60,873 bases of DNA from MGBC163016 sp964462135 (lineage in GTDB: Bacteria > Actinomycetota > Coriobacteriia > Coriobacteriales > Eggerthellaceae), in contig CAYWWK010000010.1 of the NCBI GenBank assembly GCA_964462135.1, forward strand, positions 1-60,873, read 5' to 3'. Each line of letters starts with the position of its first letter. Position 1 is the first letter of the stretch. Below, piece after piece: positions 32,953 through 41,870 of the stretch. A model generated the notes under the pieces. That model was not told where the DNA came from. It ran no database searches and was given only the letters and a program-made list of their open reading frames with translations. The position numbers and the translations under genes are program-made.

Positions 32953-34740
32953 ATGAGAAGCGCTGAACAACAAAGCCCTGACAGCAATGTGACATCCCCG
33001 GGGATCAGGCTGAAGGTCTCTGAGCCTATGTCTGCACATCCCTTCGTTCAGGTTCCCTTGGACAGGAAACCTGATCCCCCTGCGAATTCTCCTGCACCTC
33101 GGCAGAAGAAGCTCCGTGTTCCCCATGGAGGAAGCGCTGAGCGACTCAGCCATGAGCGCAGTCGGTCCGCGCACACGACAACTCCCCCGAAGCGCGTTCC
33201 AAAGACCTCACCCTCGCCTTCGCTGCGCATCGTCTTGGAAAACGAACCGGCCGACGAGGAGGTTCCAGCCAGTGCCGAGCAGGTGAGGCAGGAAGAGGAA
33301 TCGGAGAGTCTGGCCCAGTTCGCTGCCCATTTCCCCAAGATACCCAGTGGTCTCATCTTCCAATTCCCGGAAGAAGAGAAGGAAGATGAGCCTGGCACCG
33401 ATACGATGCCTTTGGATGCGTTTCCTTTTGAGGAAGACGATGAGATCACTGAGGCAACTGATGGATTTTCCGGCACCTCTTCAGCCGCTCCCCTGGAAGT
33501 CGCCCACACTCCCCGTCAGCCCACCTATGTGAATCCACGCTACGAGAAGATGGTCAGGGAAGCCGAGACGCGGTCGGCCGGGCATCAGACAACCATTCAT
33601 GCGGGCAAGATGGTCGGCCGCCCCATGCAGGGGAATCAGGCGCGTCCTGCAGGCGTGTCGGGACCTCTCGTTCAGGATGGCGCATTTCCAAGGAACCCTT
33701 CAGTTTCGCTGCCACGGACCGAGAAGACTGATCTTCCCCATGTGTCCCAGGGAATGCCTTCGCCTCAAGGTGCAAGAATGCACCAAAAACCACCCTACCT
33801 CAAAGGCAATGCTGCGGCGGTCACGGTGGCCTGGAAGGGGGGAAGCGCGTCCTCTCCGTTGGCTTCCGCTCGGTCCATGAAGGTTCCTGCCGTTTCGCAT
33901 GTCACGCAGGGCAACCCGCCTTCCACCTCCGTTCGGCCCTTGCGGAGTTTCGATCGCACCCGATCGGTCACGATGCCCTCTTCGTTTGCGGGCAATGGTG
34001 CGCCGGTTCTGACTGGTGCATCATCCGCATCGCGAACATCGATACCGGTCGCTCCGGCGAATCCAACAACGGCGGTGCCCTCCCTGGAGAAGACGCCTGC
34101 AGCAAAGCCGCTGCTTGATGCGAAGGCCATCGAAGAGAGTACCATCTTCGATGAACCGCCCATCTCCATTGCCGAGGGCATGAAGGATGCCGACAAAAGC
34201 CACAGCAAGGGTCGAAGGGCACTGATTGCCAGTCTGGTTCTGATCATCGTGGCATTGGTGGGAGTACTTGCCTTCATTGGCACGACAGGGTCCATCCCCG
34301 TTCCTGAATTCCACATCACCACCGTCGACAATATCGGCAAAGGCGATTCGGGCACTTCCTCTACTGCGGGTGATGGCAATGGCACCACTGAAGGTGTTGT
34401 TGAACTTGAGGCTGTCAACAATGGGGCAGGTTCAGTCACCTATCGCTATACTGCCGAGACGTCATCGGGTGTGGAGTATACGGTGGAAGAGAAGACGACC
34501 TTCGATGACAGCGGCAACTGCACGTTCACGACCATGAACATGCAGTTTCCCACTGAGGCTGCAGCCAAGGAATTCACAGACAGCCTTGCCCGCGATCTTG
34601 GGTCGAAGTACAGTCTGGATAACCTCAATGGGGCCAATGCCACCGTCACGGTTGACAACAGCGGTCTCGGCCTTGACAGGCAAAGCTATGAGAACGCTCT
34701 CCGTTACAGCGTGGACGACTTGGTCATACTCAAGAAGTAG
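32953..34740 (+). CDS. Single-pass membrane protein with disordered cytoplasmic tail, paralog 1
   Basis: Function not recognised. The 595-residue product has about 420 residues rich in Pro, Ser, Ala and Glu with no fold, one transmembrane helix (about 421-446, LIASLVLIIVALVGVLAF), a Gly/Ser/Thr linker and an external domain (about 475-595) with Y-R-Y, TF-DDSG, LDNLNG and SVDDLVILKK segments. The C-terminal domain matches that of the gene at 35435-37252 in spacing and end, so the two are paralogs. The domain loosely resembles YehR/DUF1307-type lipoproteins. The start is uncertain: ATG 32953 fits a leaderless mRNA, while ATG 33028 is the alternative. Confidence 0.7.
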   Translation: MRSAEQQSPDSNVTSPGIRLKVSEPMSAHPFVQVPLDRKPDPPANSPAPRQKKLRVPHGGSAERLSHERSRSAHTTTPPKRVPKTSPSPSLRIVLENEPADEEVPASAEQVRQEEESESLAQFAAHFPKIPSGLIFQFPEEEKEDEPGTDTMPLDAFPFEEDDEITEATDGFSGTSSAAPLEVAHTPRQPTYVNPRYEKMVREAETRSAGHQTTIHAGKMVGRPMQGNQARPAGVSGPLVQDGAFPRNPSVSLPRTEKTDLPHVSQGMPSPQGARMHQKPPYLKGNAAAVTVAWKGGSASSPLASARSMKVPAVSHVTQGNPPSTSVRPLRSFDRTRSVTMPSSFAGNGAPVLTGASSASRTSIPVAPANPTTAVPSLEKTPAAKPLLDAKAIEESTIFDEPPISIAEGMKDADKSHSKGRRALIASLVLIIVALVGVLAFIGTTGSIPVPEFHITTVDNIGKGDSGTSSTAGDGNGTTEGVVELEAVNNGAGSVTYRYTAETSSGVEYTVEEKTTFDDSGNCTFTTMNMQFPTEAAAKEFTDSLARDLGSKYSLDNLNGANATVTVDNSGLGLDRQSYENALRYSVDDLVILKK

Positions 34741-34821
34741 CGGTCGGGCATCCGCAGAAGATCGAATTTTGGTATCATATAAAAAACACATTCTCAATCG
34801 CACCGTCAACTGAGAAGGAGA

Positions 34822-35412
34822 ATGCCCTTGCATATGGAACGGCAGGTTGTGACCCGCAGGAAGGCGCCTCGGCGTTCGGTTGGTCATGCCAGATTCAAGG
34901 GTATCGCGCTTCTGCTCGTCTCCTTTTCCCTGCTTCTCTATGCGCTTCCCTGTTTTGCAGCAAGCATCTGGGATGAAGGTCTGCCCTCTCAAGGGGGTGG
35001 CACTCTGTTCGCCAACCCAGTGAAGGACGACAGCTACTCCGCTGAACCAGATGCCGTTGCACCGGTTGAGCAATCAGCGGCAGCTTCTTCGATGCGGGCT
35101 GCTTCGAAGGTGAATGCTTCGGTGACCGAAACCACAGGGCCGGGCATTGCATCCGACGAGAGCGCCGTTTCCTCTGCGAAGAAGCGTGTTCAGGCGGTTT
35201 CTGCAGCTCAAGAAGAGCGCAACGCGGTCATCAGCGCCATCACTGTTGACCGCTCACCCCATCAGGACCGCACTCTTGACCTGCTCAGTGCCTCCTTTGC
35301 CTTGGCGGTGGGGTTCCTCTGCGCCTTGCTGGGATGCCGTTTCATCATCTCAGCACGAAGGCTTCGAGCTGACAGAGCATCAGTGTCCTACAGCAATGCC
35401 CTGAAAGCGTGA
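34822..35412 (+). CDS. Small secreted or bitopic protein, unknown function
   Basis: Function not recognised. The 196-residue product has a basic N terminus and a signal-like hydrophobic stretch (about 26-47, ending CFAASIWDEG), a Ser/Ala/Val-rich middle and a second hydrophobic helix (about 153-175, ASFALAVGFLCALLGCRFII) followed by a basic end. It could be an exported protein anchored by its C terminus. AGAAGGAG precedes the ATG. It lies between the two large paralogous membrane proteins, all on one strand with short gaps, suggesting a joint envelope role. Confidence 0.65.
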   Translation: MPLHMERQVVTRRKAPRRSVGHARFKGIALLLVSFSLLLYALPCFAASIWDEGLPSQGGGTLFANPVKDDSYSAEPDAVAPVEQSAAASSMRAASKVNASVTETTGPGIASDESAVSSAKKRVQAVSAAQEERNAVISAITVDRSPHQDRTLDLLSASFALAVGFLCALLGCRFIISARRLRADRASVSYSNALKA

Positions 35413-35434
35413 CTTTGTCTTTCGAAGGGACTCT

Positions 35435-37252
35435 ATGACCCAGCACGACGACGATCAGATCTCTCTGGATGAGCTTTTCGAAGCGTTCGGTGTCTCGCGT
35501 CATCAGGAAGAGGATCCTCAGGCATCAACTGAACAGTTCGCCCCAAAGGACGAACCGAAGGTTCCGGACACCACGGAAACCGACCTGCTCCATGCGTTGG
35601 GCATTCCCGAATCCGCTCTTCCGGGCGACGCCAAGTCTGATAAATCCGATGGTGACGATGCCGTCTCTGAGCTCGAAGAGCTCCGTGCCGAGCAGCGGGA
35701 TCGCGCCTTGCAGTGGAAGCGGGAGATGTCTCAGGCGAAGGCAGAGGGTTCTGATGTCGGCGCTCGTTCCAAGCATGCTCCCGTTCCCTCGATTGATCAA
35801 GCCAATACGATGCCGCTCGGAGGCGAAACGGTGCCATTGCCCGAACGCAGGATCGGGCTCCTCAAGCCACTTTCCGTTTCCGGGTCGCCTCATTCTGAGG
35901 CTTCACCGATGCCTGTGGTGCCTGCAGGGTCTTCTGCAGGAGGCCCTGAATCGCAACGGACCATGCCGTTACCCACCTCGCAAGGTCACGTATCCGCTCA
36001 AGCCGCCTTCCCGCATCCGCAACCATCGAATCGTGTTCCCGTAGGCGCACCTGCACGTTTCCCTTGCCAGAACGTGCCTGGACCATGGCCTGTCCATCCA
36101 TCCCAAGGGCAGCCATTCTTCCCGCAATCGAGGCAAAGCCAGCCCGTTCAAGGACAGTGGCCTCCACAAGGTCAGCCTTCCTCAACCCAGATCGCCTCTT
36201 TGGAGCAAGGAAGGAAGCTTCCTCAATACGCTTCCATGGGAAGCCTTTCGGCTTTGGAGTCAATTGAAGCGTCCGAAGGTAGCAAAGGGGCTGTCGCACC
36301 GGAAGGGACTGCCACTGCTGCGGAATTGCAGCCTGCTGCCGCTTCCTCCTGGGAATCAGGTATTGCCACTTCCGATCCGACACGCTCCTTCGTTCCCTTT
36401 CCGCAGCAAGGGCCTGCGGTCCTTGACTCATTTGAGTCACAGCCGCAGCCTGCGCATGAGGAGAAGGCGGAAGAGGCTGCTGCGTCAGGCAGAGGGGATG
36501 CTGACGAAGGGGCGATTTTGGAACCCGCGCATCCCATGGCTGTGGAAGTGGAGACTCCGGAGGGGGTCACGAATGCATTCATTATGCCGGATGAAGCCAC
36601 CATTCCGGCTCCAACCACCCTCATCAATCAGCCTCCTCTGGCATACAGTCAAGCTGCTCCTCTTCCTCCCGTGCCCCAGCCCTTGGTGCAACAGACCTTC
36701 CAGGAGACCCTTGACAATGAAGAGAGGGCTTCCAAGGCGACGCATATCATCGGAGCCGCTCTGATCGTCATGGCGGTAGCCTGCGCCATCGTGGCGGTCT
36801 GCCTGATCATAGGGGTCTTCGATCTGACAGGGTCCAATGGCAGCACGCATGCCCCCAGCCAGTCATCCCAGGTATCCGGGCAGGCATCTCCCAGCGCTAC
36901 GACTTCCTCTGGTGCTGAGAGCGCGGAGGCGTCCCGCCTGTCCGAAGTGGTCTACTCCTATGTCGTCCGTGGTGTGGATGGAGGTACCCATGAGGCGGTC
37001 GAGACGGCCACGTTCGGGGAAGACGGTCGTCTCGTGTCAAGCAGGCTTGAGATATCAGCCGATTCCCAAGAGGATGCCGATGGTCTTCTGGAACAACTCA
37101 AGCAGGATTACGGGGACAGCTTCATAGACGGGATGGCTTCTCCTGAAAAAGTTGAATGCAATGTGAGCGCACCTCGTGATGATCTTGACAAGGACACCTA
37201 TACGGAACTGCTCTCCACGAATGCCTCTGAGTTCAAGATTCTCTCTGAATGA
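35435..37252 (+). CDS. Single-pass membrane protein with Pro/Gln-rich cytoplasmic tail, paralog 2
   Basis: Function not recognised. The 605-residue product has an acidic N terminus, a Pro/Gln-rich stretch (about 185-255, with repeated QGQP/QSQP), a transmembrane helix (about 438-462) and a roughly 110-residue external domain. That domain has the same Y-x-Y, E-T-x-TF, LD-x3-Y and final ILSE/ILKK pattern as the gene at 32953-34740. Extended Pro/Gln-rich tails often bind other proteins or form condensates; this is speculation here. The gene ends 112 bp before a strong bidirectional terminator. Confidence 0.7.
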   Translation: MTQHDDDQISLDELFEAFGVSRHQEEDPQASTEQFAPKDEPKVPDTTETDLLHALGIPESALPGDAKSDKSDGDDAVSELEELRAEQRDRALQWKREMSQAKAEGSDVGARSKHAPVPSIDQANTMPLGGETVPLPERRIGLLKPLSVSGSPHSEASPMPVVPAGSSAGGPESQRTMPLPTSQGHVSAQAAFPHPQPSNRVPVGAPARFPCQNVPGPWPVHPSQGQPFFPQSRQSQPVQGQWPPQGQPSSTQIASLEQGRKLPQYASMGSLSALESIEASEGSKGAVAPEGTATAAELQPAAASSWESGIATSDPTRSFVPFPQQGPAVLDSFESQPQPAHEEKAEEAAASGRGDADEGAILEPAHPMAVEVETPEGVTNAFIMPDEATIPAPTTLINQPPLAYSQAAPLPPVPQPLVQQTFQETLDNEERASKATHIIGAALIVMAVACAIVAVCLIIGVFDLTGSNGSTHAPSQSSQVSGQASPSATTSSGAESAEASRLSEVVYSYVVRGVDGGTHEAVETATFGEDGRLVSSRLEISADSQEDADGLLEQLKQDYGDSFIDGMASPEKVECNVSAPRDDLDKDTYTELLSTNASEFKILSE

Positions 37253-37364
37253 TTCTCTCACTCTCGAAAAGCTTGCTCCACGCTGCCCTACCAGCATTCA
37301 AAGGCGCTGTCATGCTGGCACCCGTAGAGGACCGATTTGGAACCATCAATGCCAAGAGGGCATA

Positions 37365-37393
37365 AAAAAAGAGCCGCAAAGCGGCTCTTTTTT
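37365..37393. terminator. Bidirectional rho-independent terminator
   Basis: GAGCCGC-AAA-GCGGCTC flanked by A6 on the left and T6 on the right, so it works on both strands. It ends the rightward envelope genes and the leftward small antitoxin-like gene. Confidence 0.9.
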
Positions 37394-37405
37394 GCATTTG
37401 GAAAT

Positions 37406-37633
37406 CTATTCGGCGCGAGAAGCGGCGAACTTCTCAACCGTGCTCACAAAGGTATTGTACAGATCAGGGGAGATGAGCACTGACGAAACCTGTCCATCGG
37501 TGATCATGACCTTGACCTTCTGATCCTTCACGATGTCGATCAGTTCAGTCTCAGACATGCGATCCATCTCTGATTTGGTGATCATCCAGTCATTCAGGCT
37601 TTGCAGGCGCGGGAGATTCAGTCCCTCATTCAT
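37406..37633 (-). CDS. Small Phd/YefM-like protein (orphan antitoxin candidate)
   Basis: The 75-residue product has a KVMITDGQVSSVLISPDLYN segment resembling the Phd/YefM strand-turn-strand and YxxF/L pattern of type II antitoxins, but the match is partial and no toxin gene is adjacent. Its stop lies 13 bp from the shared terminator, and GGAAAAGGAGC precedes the ATG, so it is a real gene. It could be a stand-alone regulator. The upstream region (37634-37813) is AT-rich, with TATAAT on the minus strand at 37699-37704. Confidence 0.6.
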   Translation of the reverse strand: MNEGLNLPRLQSLNDWMITKSEMDRMSETELIDIVKDQKVKVMITDGQVSSVLISPDLYNTFVSTVEKFAASRAE

Positions 37634-37813
37634 GTAGATGCTCCTTTTCCACGTAAACGTTCGGCAAGCATTCCATGCCTGCTCACAATCAAGTATGGAT
37701 TATAGTCAATAATCACGCGAATATCGTTCAAACTTGCAAAAACATCGTAGGGTGATCATGTCACGAGGGAAGCATCCATTGAGGGTGAGGTCCTGTTGGG
37801 AGGAGAGGGTTTC

Positions 37814-39895
37814 ATGACGGACAGAGAAGCTGAGAAGCGCATACAGGCCCTCAGGTCAGAGATCGAGCATCATACCTATCTCTACTATGCCATGGACGCA
37901 CCAGAGATATCCGATGCCGCCTATGATTCGCTGATGCGCGAATTGAAGCAGCTGGAATCCGCCTATCCCCACCTTGCCACTGACGACAGTCCCACGAAAC
38001 GCGTGGGCGGGTATGTGCAGCGCCAGTTCAGCCCCGTGCGCCATGCCCACCGCATGTATTCCTTGGACAATGCCATGGACGAGTTCGAGCTTAGGGCTTG
38101 GATGGAAGGCGTTGAGGAACTCTATGGCAAGCTTCCTGCCCTTTGTTGCGAGTTGAAGATAGACGGCTCTTCCATCGCCCTTGCCTATCGTGGCGGTCTG
38201 TTGGTTCAAGCAGCCACCCGTGGAGATGGAACCACTGGCGAGGATGTCACCGCGAACATGATGGGGGTGTCTGACGTGCCCCGTGTGCTTGCCTTGGACT
38301 CCCTGGACAAGCTGTCTGATCCAGACAGGGTGTTGGAGCTGCGCGGTGAGGTGTACATGCCGAAGGCGAGCTTCGAGGCGTTGAATCTGGAAGCCCAGGC
38401 CGAAGGCGGCAAGCAGTTCGCCAATCCGCGGAACGCCGCAGCCGGCTCGCTTCGACAAAAGGATGCCGCCATCACCGCCAAGCGCGACCTTGCCACGTTC
38501 ATGTATTCGGTTTCCGACAATCGGGCAATCGCGGTGAAGGGACAATGGGAACTGTTGGAGTGGCTGCGCAGTGCGGGTTTTTCGGTGAATCCCGATGTCA
38601 TGCTGTGCCACAGCCAAGAGGAGGTCATCGCCTTCTGTGCGGCATGTCTGGAGAAGCGCGAGACGCTTGCCTATGAGATAGATGGGGTGGTGGTGAAGGT
38701 GAATGACTTCGCCCTGCAGGACAGCGCCGGATTCACGTCCCGGGCTCCCCGTTGGGCCATAGCCTTCAAGTTTCCTCCTGAGGAGAAGACCACGCGCCTG
38801 CGTGACATCACGGTCCAGGTGGGACGCACCGGCGTTCTCACTCCGGTGGCTGAGCTTGACCCCGTGCAGATTGCAGGTTCGGTGGTTTCACGAGCCACGC
38901 TTCACAATGAGGATGAGGTGCATCGCAAGGACGTGCGCATAGGGGATACCGTCATCGTCCGCAAGGCAGGTGATGTCATTCCAGAGGTGTTGGGACCGGT
39001 CATCTCGCTGCGTCCCGATGACGCCCTTCCCTGGGTTGCGCCCAAGACCTGTCCCAGCTGCGGCATGCCGGTCGTACGTGAGGCGGGAGAGGCCCAATTG
39101 CGTTGCGTTTCCATCGATTGCCCCGCACAGGCTGCTGAGCGGCTGCTTCACTGGGTGAGCAGGGAAGCCATGGACATAGACGGCATGGGCGAGGAGATCA
39201 TCGGGCGCTTGGTGGAAGTGGGACGCCTGAGCGATGTGGCCGACTTCTATTCCCTGACGGAAGATGAGCTTGCCTGTCTGTCCACAGGGCGCACGAACAA
39301 GGAAGGTGCCTCCATCACGCTGGGACATACCATAGCCAAGAAGCTCGTCGCGGCCATTGACGGTTCAAGGGAACGCGATTTCTCTCGGGTGCTCTGCGGT
39401 TTGGGCATCCGCCATATCGGAAAGAACATGGCAGCGGGGATCACTGAGGTCTATCCGTCCATGGATGCGCTCATGGATGCCTCAGAGGAAGACCTTCAGC
39501 AGATCGATGGCATTGGCCAGCGTGCAGCCGCCAGCATCTGGACGTTCTTGCGCACTCCCGACAATGTTGACGTGATTGAGCGCTTGCAGGCAGCGGGAGT
39601 CACGATGGCCGCTCTCGCAACAGCCGCTGACGCGCGGCCGCGTACCCTTGAAGGTCTCACGTTCGTTCTGACCGGCACCCTTTCCCAGCTGCGTCTGTCC
39701 CGAGAAGAGGCCGCTGATGCTCTGAAGGCGTACGGCGCGAAGGTGTCATCAAGCGTTTCCAAGAAGACGTCGTTTTTGGTGGTTGGTGACAATCCGGGAT
39801 CGAAATACGACAAAGCGGTGAGCCTTGGGGTTCCTGTGCTCGATGAGACGCAGCTTGCCATCCTCATAGACACCGGCCAACCGCCTGTTCTATAA
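37814..39895 (+). CDS. ligA: NAD-dependent DNA ligase
   Basis: LigA seals nicks using NAD+. The 693-residue product has the Ia/NTase domain with active-site Lys115 (LKIDGSS), an OB fold, a Cys4 zinc finger (CPSC and a later CVSIDCP), helix-hairpin-helix repeats (GIRHIGKNMA, IDGIGQRAA) and a C-terminal BRCT domain (about 610-693). ATG 37814 is chosen because GGGAGGAGAGGG lies just upstream; an in-frame TTG 18 bp earlier lies inside that site. Length and order are normal. Confidence 0.96.
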   Translation: MTDREAEKRIQALRSEIEHHTYLYYAMDAPEISDAAYDSLMRELKQLESAYPHLATDDSPTKRVGGYVQRQFSPVRHAHRMYSLDNAMDEFELRAWMEGVEELYGKLPALCCELKIDGSSIALAYRGGLLVQAATRGDGTTGEDVTANMMGVSDVPRVLALDSLDKLSDPDRVLELRGEVYMPKASFEALNLEAQAEGGKQFANPRNAAAGSLRQKDAAITAKRDLATFMYSVSDNRAIAVKGQWELLEWLRSAGFSVNPDVMLCHSQEEVIAFCAACLEKRETLAYEIDGVVVKVNDFALQDSAGFTSRAPRWAIAFKFPPEEKTTRLRDITVQVGRTGVLTPVAELDPVQIAGSVVSRATLHNEDEVHRKDVRIGDTVIVRKAGDVIPEVLGPVISLRPDDALPWVAPKTCPSCGMPVVREAGEAQLRCVSIDCPAQAAERLLHWVSREAMDIDGMGEEIIGRLVEVGRLSDVADFYSLTEDELACLSTGRTNKEGASITLGHTIAKKLVAAIDGSRERDFSRVLCGLGIRHIGKNMAAGITEVYPSMDALMDASEEDLQQIDGIGQRAAASIWTFLRTPDNVDVIERLQAAGVTMAALATAADARPRTLEGLTFVLTGTLSQLRLSREEAADALKAYGAKVSSSVSKKTSFLVVGDNPGSKYDKAVSLGVPVLDETQLAILIDTGQPPVL

Positions 39896-39896
39896 T
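39867..39896 (+). promoter_or_regulatory. Promoter at the end of ligA
   Basis: TAGACA (39867-39872), an 18-bp spacer and a perfect TATAAT (39891-39896). It lies over the ligA stop and about 90 bp before the LCP gene, which it probably serves. Confidence 0.6.
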
Positions 39897-39984
39897 TGCC
39901 ATCTTGAACGTACCCATTCATGGACAAAGGTGCTGAAGCCCGTCTTCGCGCCCTGACAGGAACGGTGTAGAGAACCTCACTATC

Positions 39985-41718
39985 ATGGCTTCCAGATTCG
40001 GAAACCCGCGTGCCGCCCGCACATCAGAGGAGCGGCATTCTCCGCAGTCCTCATTGCCTAAGCATTCCAGGAATGTTCGACAGGTGCGGTTGGCTGTTCC
40101 ATCTGCAGCGGAGGGGGAATCGGCCGATGCATGTCGTTCTGACGGTGATCTTCCCCACTCGGGGGCAGGGGGGCGAGTCGCTCGGACCAAGCGACGGGTA
40201 CCTGCCCATTCGGTTGACATCAAGAAGACCCAGGCCAAGTCCTCTGTCCATGCGCGCGACCACCGCAACGTTTCAGGTCTGCCATCGGGCCTTGCGTCTG
40301 AGGATGCTGAATACGAACGGTTGAAGCGCAGCGGTGATGACCGCCCTTCAGAGCATGCGGCGCATGCCTCTTCGGCCTCTTCGCTGGACGCCAAGGTGAG
40401 GGCAGCTTCTCGCAGGAAGCGTCGCAGACGCAAGATCGTGGTGGGGGTGCTGTGTGCCATCGTGAGCCTTTGCGTCATCGGTGCAGGAGCAGCGTTCGCC
40501 TACATCTACTCCATCAACAAAAACCTTCAGAACAGGGTGGACGATGCGCTGCTTTCCGTTCTCTCACCAGTGGATACGCCAACTGATCCCTTCTATGTGC
40601 TCTTGCTGGGCACGGATGGATCGGCGGAGCGTGAAGCGGAGGACGGTCTTGATGAGGGATCCTATCGAAGCGATTCGATGATGCTTGCCCGGGTCGACCC
40701 GAAGGAGAAGAAGGCAGCCATCATCTCCATTCCACGAGACCTGCTCGTGGACATTCCCGGCAATGGACAGCAGAAGATCAATGCCGCCTTGGCCCTGGGG
40801 GGACCTTCCCTTGCCGTGAAGACGGTTTCGGCTTTGGCGGGTGTTCCCATCACCCATTACGCCGAGATCAACTTCGATGGCTTCGCATCCATCGTTGACA
40901 CGCTGGGAGGCATTGAGGTCGATGTACCCATTGCCATCGATGATCCAGAGGCTGGCGGGTCGCTGGAGCCGGGTTTGCAGACCCTCGATGGCGCGAGCGC
41001 TCTCATCCTGTGCCGAACCCGGCATACCTACGATGACTATGGCGCAGGAGACCTCTATCGAGCCGCCAACCAGCGCATGGTGCTTTCCGCCATTGCCCAG
41101 AAGATGCTCTCTGCCGATCCCTTCAGCCTCGGTGGTTCAGTCAGCGCCCTTTCCGGGTTCGTGACCACCGATCTGGATGTGGCCTCCATCGTTGCCATCG
41201 CCCAATCCATGCGGGGCATAGACGCTGATGAGGACATCTACACCGCTGTGGCCCCCACCACATCGGAATACAAGAATGGCGGATGGTATGAGATCTTGGA
41301 CAAGGCCGCATGGAAGGACATGGTCAAGCGGCTTGATTCCGGGCTTCCACCCGTTGCCTCCAGTGAGGTTGACCTGAGCACGGGAACCGTCCTTTCCTCG
41401 GCCGGCGGGAAGTCGGAAGGGGACAAGTACAAGGTCAACAAGGCCACTTCCATTCGGGTGCGCAATGGCAGCGGGGTCGATGGCGTATGTGACCTTGCCC
41501 TGAAGAAGCTTCAGGCCATGGGTTATGAACGCATCAATACCGGCAATGCTGACAGCTTTGACTATCAGAACACGGTGGTCATCTACAAGAAGGACAACCA
41601 GATGTCAGAGGCCGAGGCCATAGCCCGTGAATTGGGCGGAACCGCCGTCAAGGATGACGGCCAGTACCTCTTCGAATCCAATTTCCTTGTCGTCATCGGC
41701 TCTGACTGGTCTGCCTGA
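39985..41718 (+). CDS. LytR-CpsA-Psr (LCP) family cell-wall glycopolymer ligase
   Basis: LCP proteins move undecaprenyl-linked glycopolymers onto peptidoglycan at the outer membrane face. The 577-residue product has a long basic, disordered cytoplasmic part (1-148), one transmembrane helix (about 150-175), an LCP domain (about 205-375) with FYVLLLGTDGSA, YRSDSMMLARVDP, SIPRDLLVDIPG, KINAALALGG and RTRHTYDDYGAGDLYRAANQR, and a LytR_C domain at the end (about 485-577). The conserved Arg and Asp residues of the pyrophosphate site are present. The extended N terminus is typical of actinobacterial members. Confidence 0.9.
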   Translation: MASRFGNPRAARTSEERHSPQSSLPKHSRNVRQVRLAVPSAAEGESADACRSDGDLPHSGAGGRVARTKRRVPAHSVDIKKTQAKSSVHARDHRNVSGLPSGLASEDAEYERLKRSGDDRPSEHAAHASSASSLDAKVRAASRRKRRRRKIVVGVLCAIVSLCVIGAGAAFAYIYSINKNLQNRVDDALLSVLSPVDTPTDPFYVLLLGTDGSAEREAEDGLDEGSYRSDSMMLARVDPKEKKAAIISIPRDLLVDIPGNGQQKINAALALGGPSLAVKTVSALAGVPITHYAEINFDGFASIVDTLGGIEVDVPIAIDDPEAGGSLEPGLQTLDGASALILCRTRHTYDDYGAGDLYRAANQRMVLSAIAQKMLSADPFSLGGSVSALSGFVTTDLDVASIVAIAQSMRGIDADEDIYTAVAPTTSEYKNGGWYEILDKAAWKDMVKRLDSGLPPVASSEVDLSTGTVLSSAGGKSEGDKYKVNKATSIRVRNGSGVDGVCDLALKKLQAMGYERINTGNADSFDYQNTVVIYKKDNQMSEAEAIARELGGTAVKDDGQYLFESNFLVVIGSDWSA

Positions 41719-41729
41719 TTATGAGACGC

Positions 41730-41751
41730 TTTATTTACGATAAGAAATAAA
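41730..41751. promoter_or_regulatory. Inverted repeat upstream of modA
   Basis: TTTATTT (41730-41736) and AAATAAA (41745-41751) with an 8-bp spacer, in an AT-rich 152-bp gap before the molybdate transporter. It is placed like a ModE-type operator but does not match the E. coli ModE consensus. It may regulate metal uptake, or be a weak terminator of the LCP gene. Confidence 0.4.
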
Positions 41752-41870
41752 CCTTTGCCGAGAATTATCCTTAAACAAAGATATGTATATGCTATGCTTC
41801 CGGCAACGGGCAGGCTGACGCATGCGCCAACTGCTCATGACGAAGGGTTTTCTATGGTCAAGGAGGAGAA

